Shown in pieces: positions 63,790-64,000 of a stretch of DNA of 64,000 nucleotides (its first letter is position 1; every line of letters begins with the position of its first letter). Origin of the DNA: Bilifractor sp002394235 (lineage in GTDB: Bacteria; Bacillota; Clostridia; Lachnospirales; Lachnospiraceae); NCBI RefSeq assembly GCF_052118845.1, contig NZ_JBQKGJ010000021.1:1-64000 (forward strand). Direction: 5' to 3'. The notes beneath the pieces are model-generated. The model ran no database searches. It was not told the origin of the DNA and saw nothing but the letters and a program-made list of their open reading frames with translations. The position numbers were made by a program, and so were the translations under genes.

Positions 63790-63875
63790 GACAGAATGCT
63801 GCAGGATTGCGAGAGTGCGAAACACGGGAGAGATCTATAGCCTATGAAGTATGTAGTGCCCCGCCTGCGGGGCAT
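63790..63875. repeat. Partial copy of the palindromic repeat between fumarase genes
   Basis: GCAGGATTGCGAGAGTGCGAA, then ATGAAGTATGTAGTGCCCCGC with CTGCGGGGCA, corresponds to modules of the 27281 element and to the CCCCGC hairpins at 39499 and 53625. The ends are degenerate. Confidence 0.5.
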
Positions 63876-63928
63876 ATAGGTTACGGTATAGCCGCGAATT
63901 GTTCCGGGAATAGAGGATATCAAACAAT

Positions 63929-64000
63929 GGAAAGAAAAATGAATGTTCCCATGAGCAGGGAAGATATCAGAAGTTTGCATGCGGGAGATTATGTGTATCT
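63929..64000 (+). CDS. fumB: Fumarate hydratase beta subunit (partial, N-terminus)
   Basis: Twenty-four codons are visible before the edge: MERKMNVPMSREDIRSLHAGDYVYL, read from the ATG at 63929 behind AGAGGA. The segment SREDIRSLHAGDYVYL is the start of class I fumarase C-terminal (beta) subunits. The remainder lies outside the window. Confidence 0.72.

Overview
The window looks like the origin-proximal part of the chromosome of an anaerobic low-to-mid GC Firmicute, most probably a Lachnospiraceae (Clostridia). The grounds are the gene order rpmH-rnpA-yidD-yidC-jag, mnmE-mnmG-rsmG-parA-parB and dnaA-dnaN-yaaA-recF-gyrB-gyrA, the DUF3881 and DUF4446 genes typical of that family, an oxygen-sensitive two-subunit fumarase, and the TTG starts and strong AGGAGG ribosome binding sites. 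The species was not identified.

Region 1 (1-24.8 kb, almost all on the minus strand) is an accessory defence island that stops at a tRNA-Arg(CCU) gene. From right to left it holds class C group II intron DNA inserted behind a terminator, a frameshifted relaxase tail, a small HTH protein and then one tight operon: C5 cytosine methyltransferase, SNF2 helicase (DrmD-like), beta-class adenine methyltransferase (DrmMI/type III Mod-like), a type III Res-like helicase-nuclease, DrmA, DrmB (DUF1998), DrmC (PLD nuclease) and Vsr. This resembles DISARM, but it combines class 1 (drmD, drmMI) with the class 2 type of methylase (C5) and adds a Res subunit and Vsr. Next come a decayed DUF1016 nuclease, a WYL regulator plus SIR2-family effector, a LexA-like repressor with two zinc-ribbon proteins, and a DUF4143 ATPase flanked by two damaged copies of an XRE regulator gene. 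A second group II intron starts at the left edge, again behind a terminator.

Region 2 (24.8-39.2 kb, minus strand) is core chromosome: DUF3881, serS, DUF4446, parB, parA, a cluster of four perfect parS sites and one degenerate site, rsmG, mnmG, mnmE, jag, yidC, yidD, rnpA and rpmH. It has a consensus promoter upstream of rpmH and a strong terminator after jag.

Region 3 (39.6-53.5 kb) is a surface-polysaccharide cluster: several GT2 enzymes, a GT61 enzyme, a GT4 enzyme, another glycosyltransferase, a flippase, a polymerase-like membrane protein, a Wzz-like protein and a UDP-glucose dehydrogenase. It sits between rpmH and dnaA, which are neighbours in many bacteria. Palindromic repeats with ACTGTATAAG/CTTATACAGT ends are scattered here and in region 2.

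Region 4 (53.7-64 kb, plus strand) is the replication origin, with DnaA boxes on both sides of dnaA, followed by dnaN, the S4 gene, recF, gyrB, gyrA and a fumarase alpha subunit. The beta subunit runs off the window end.
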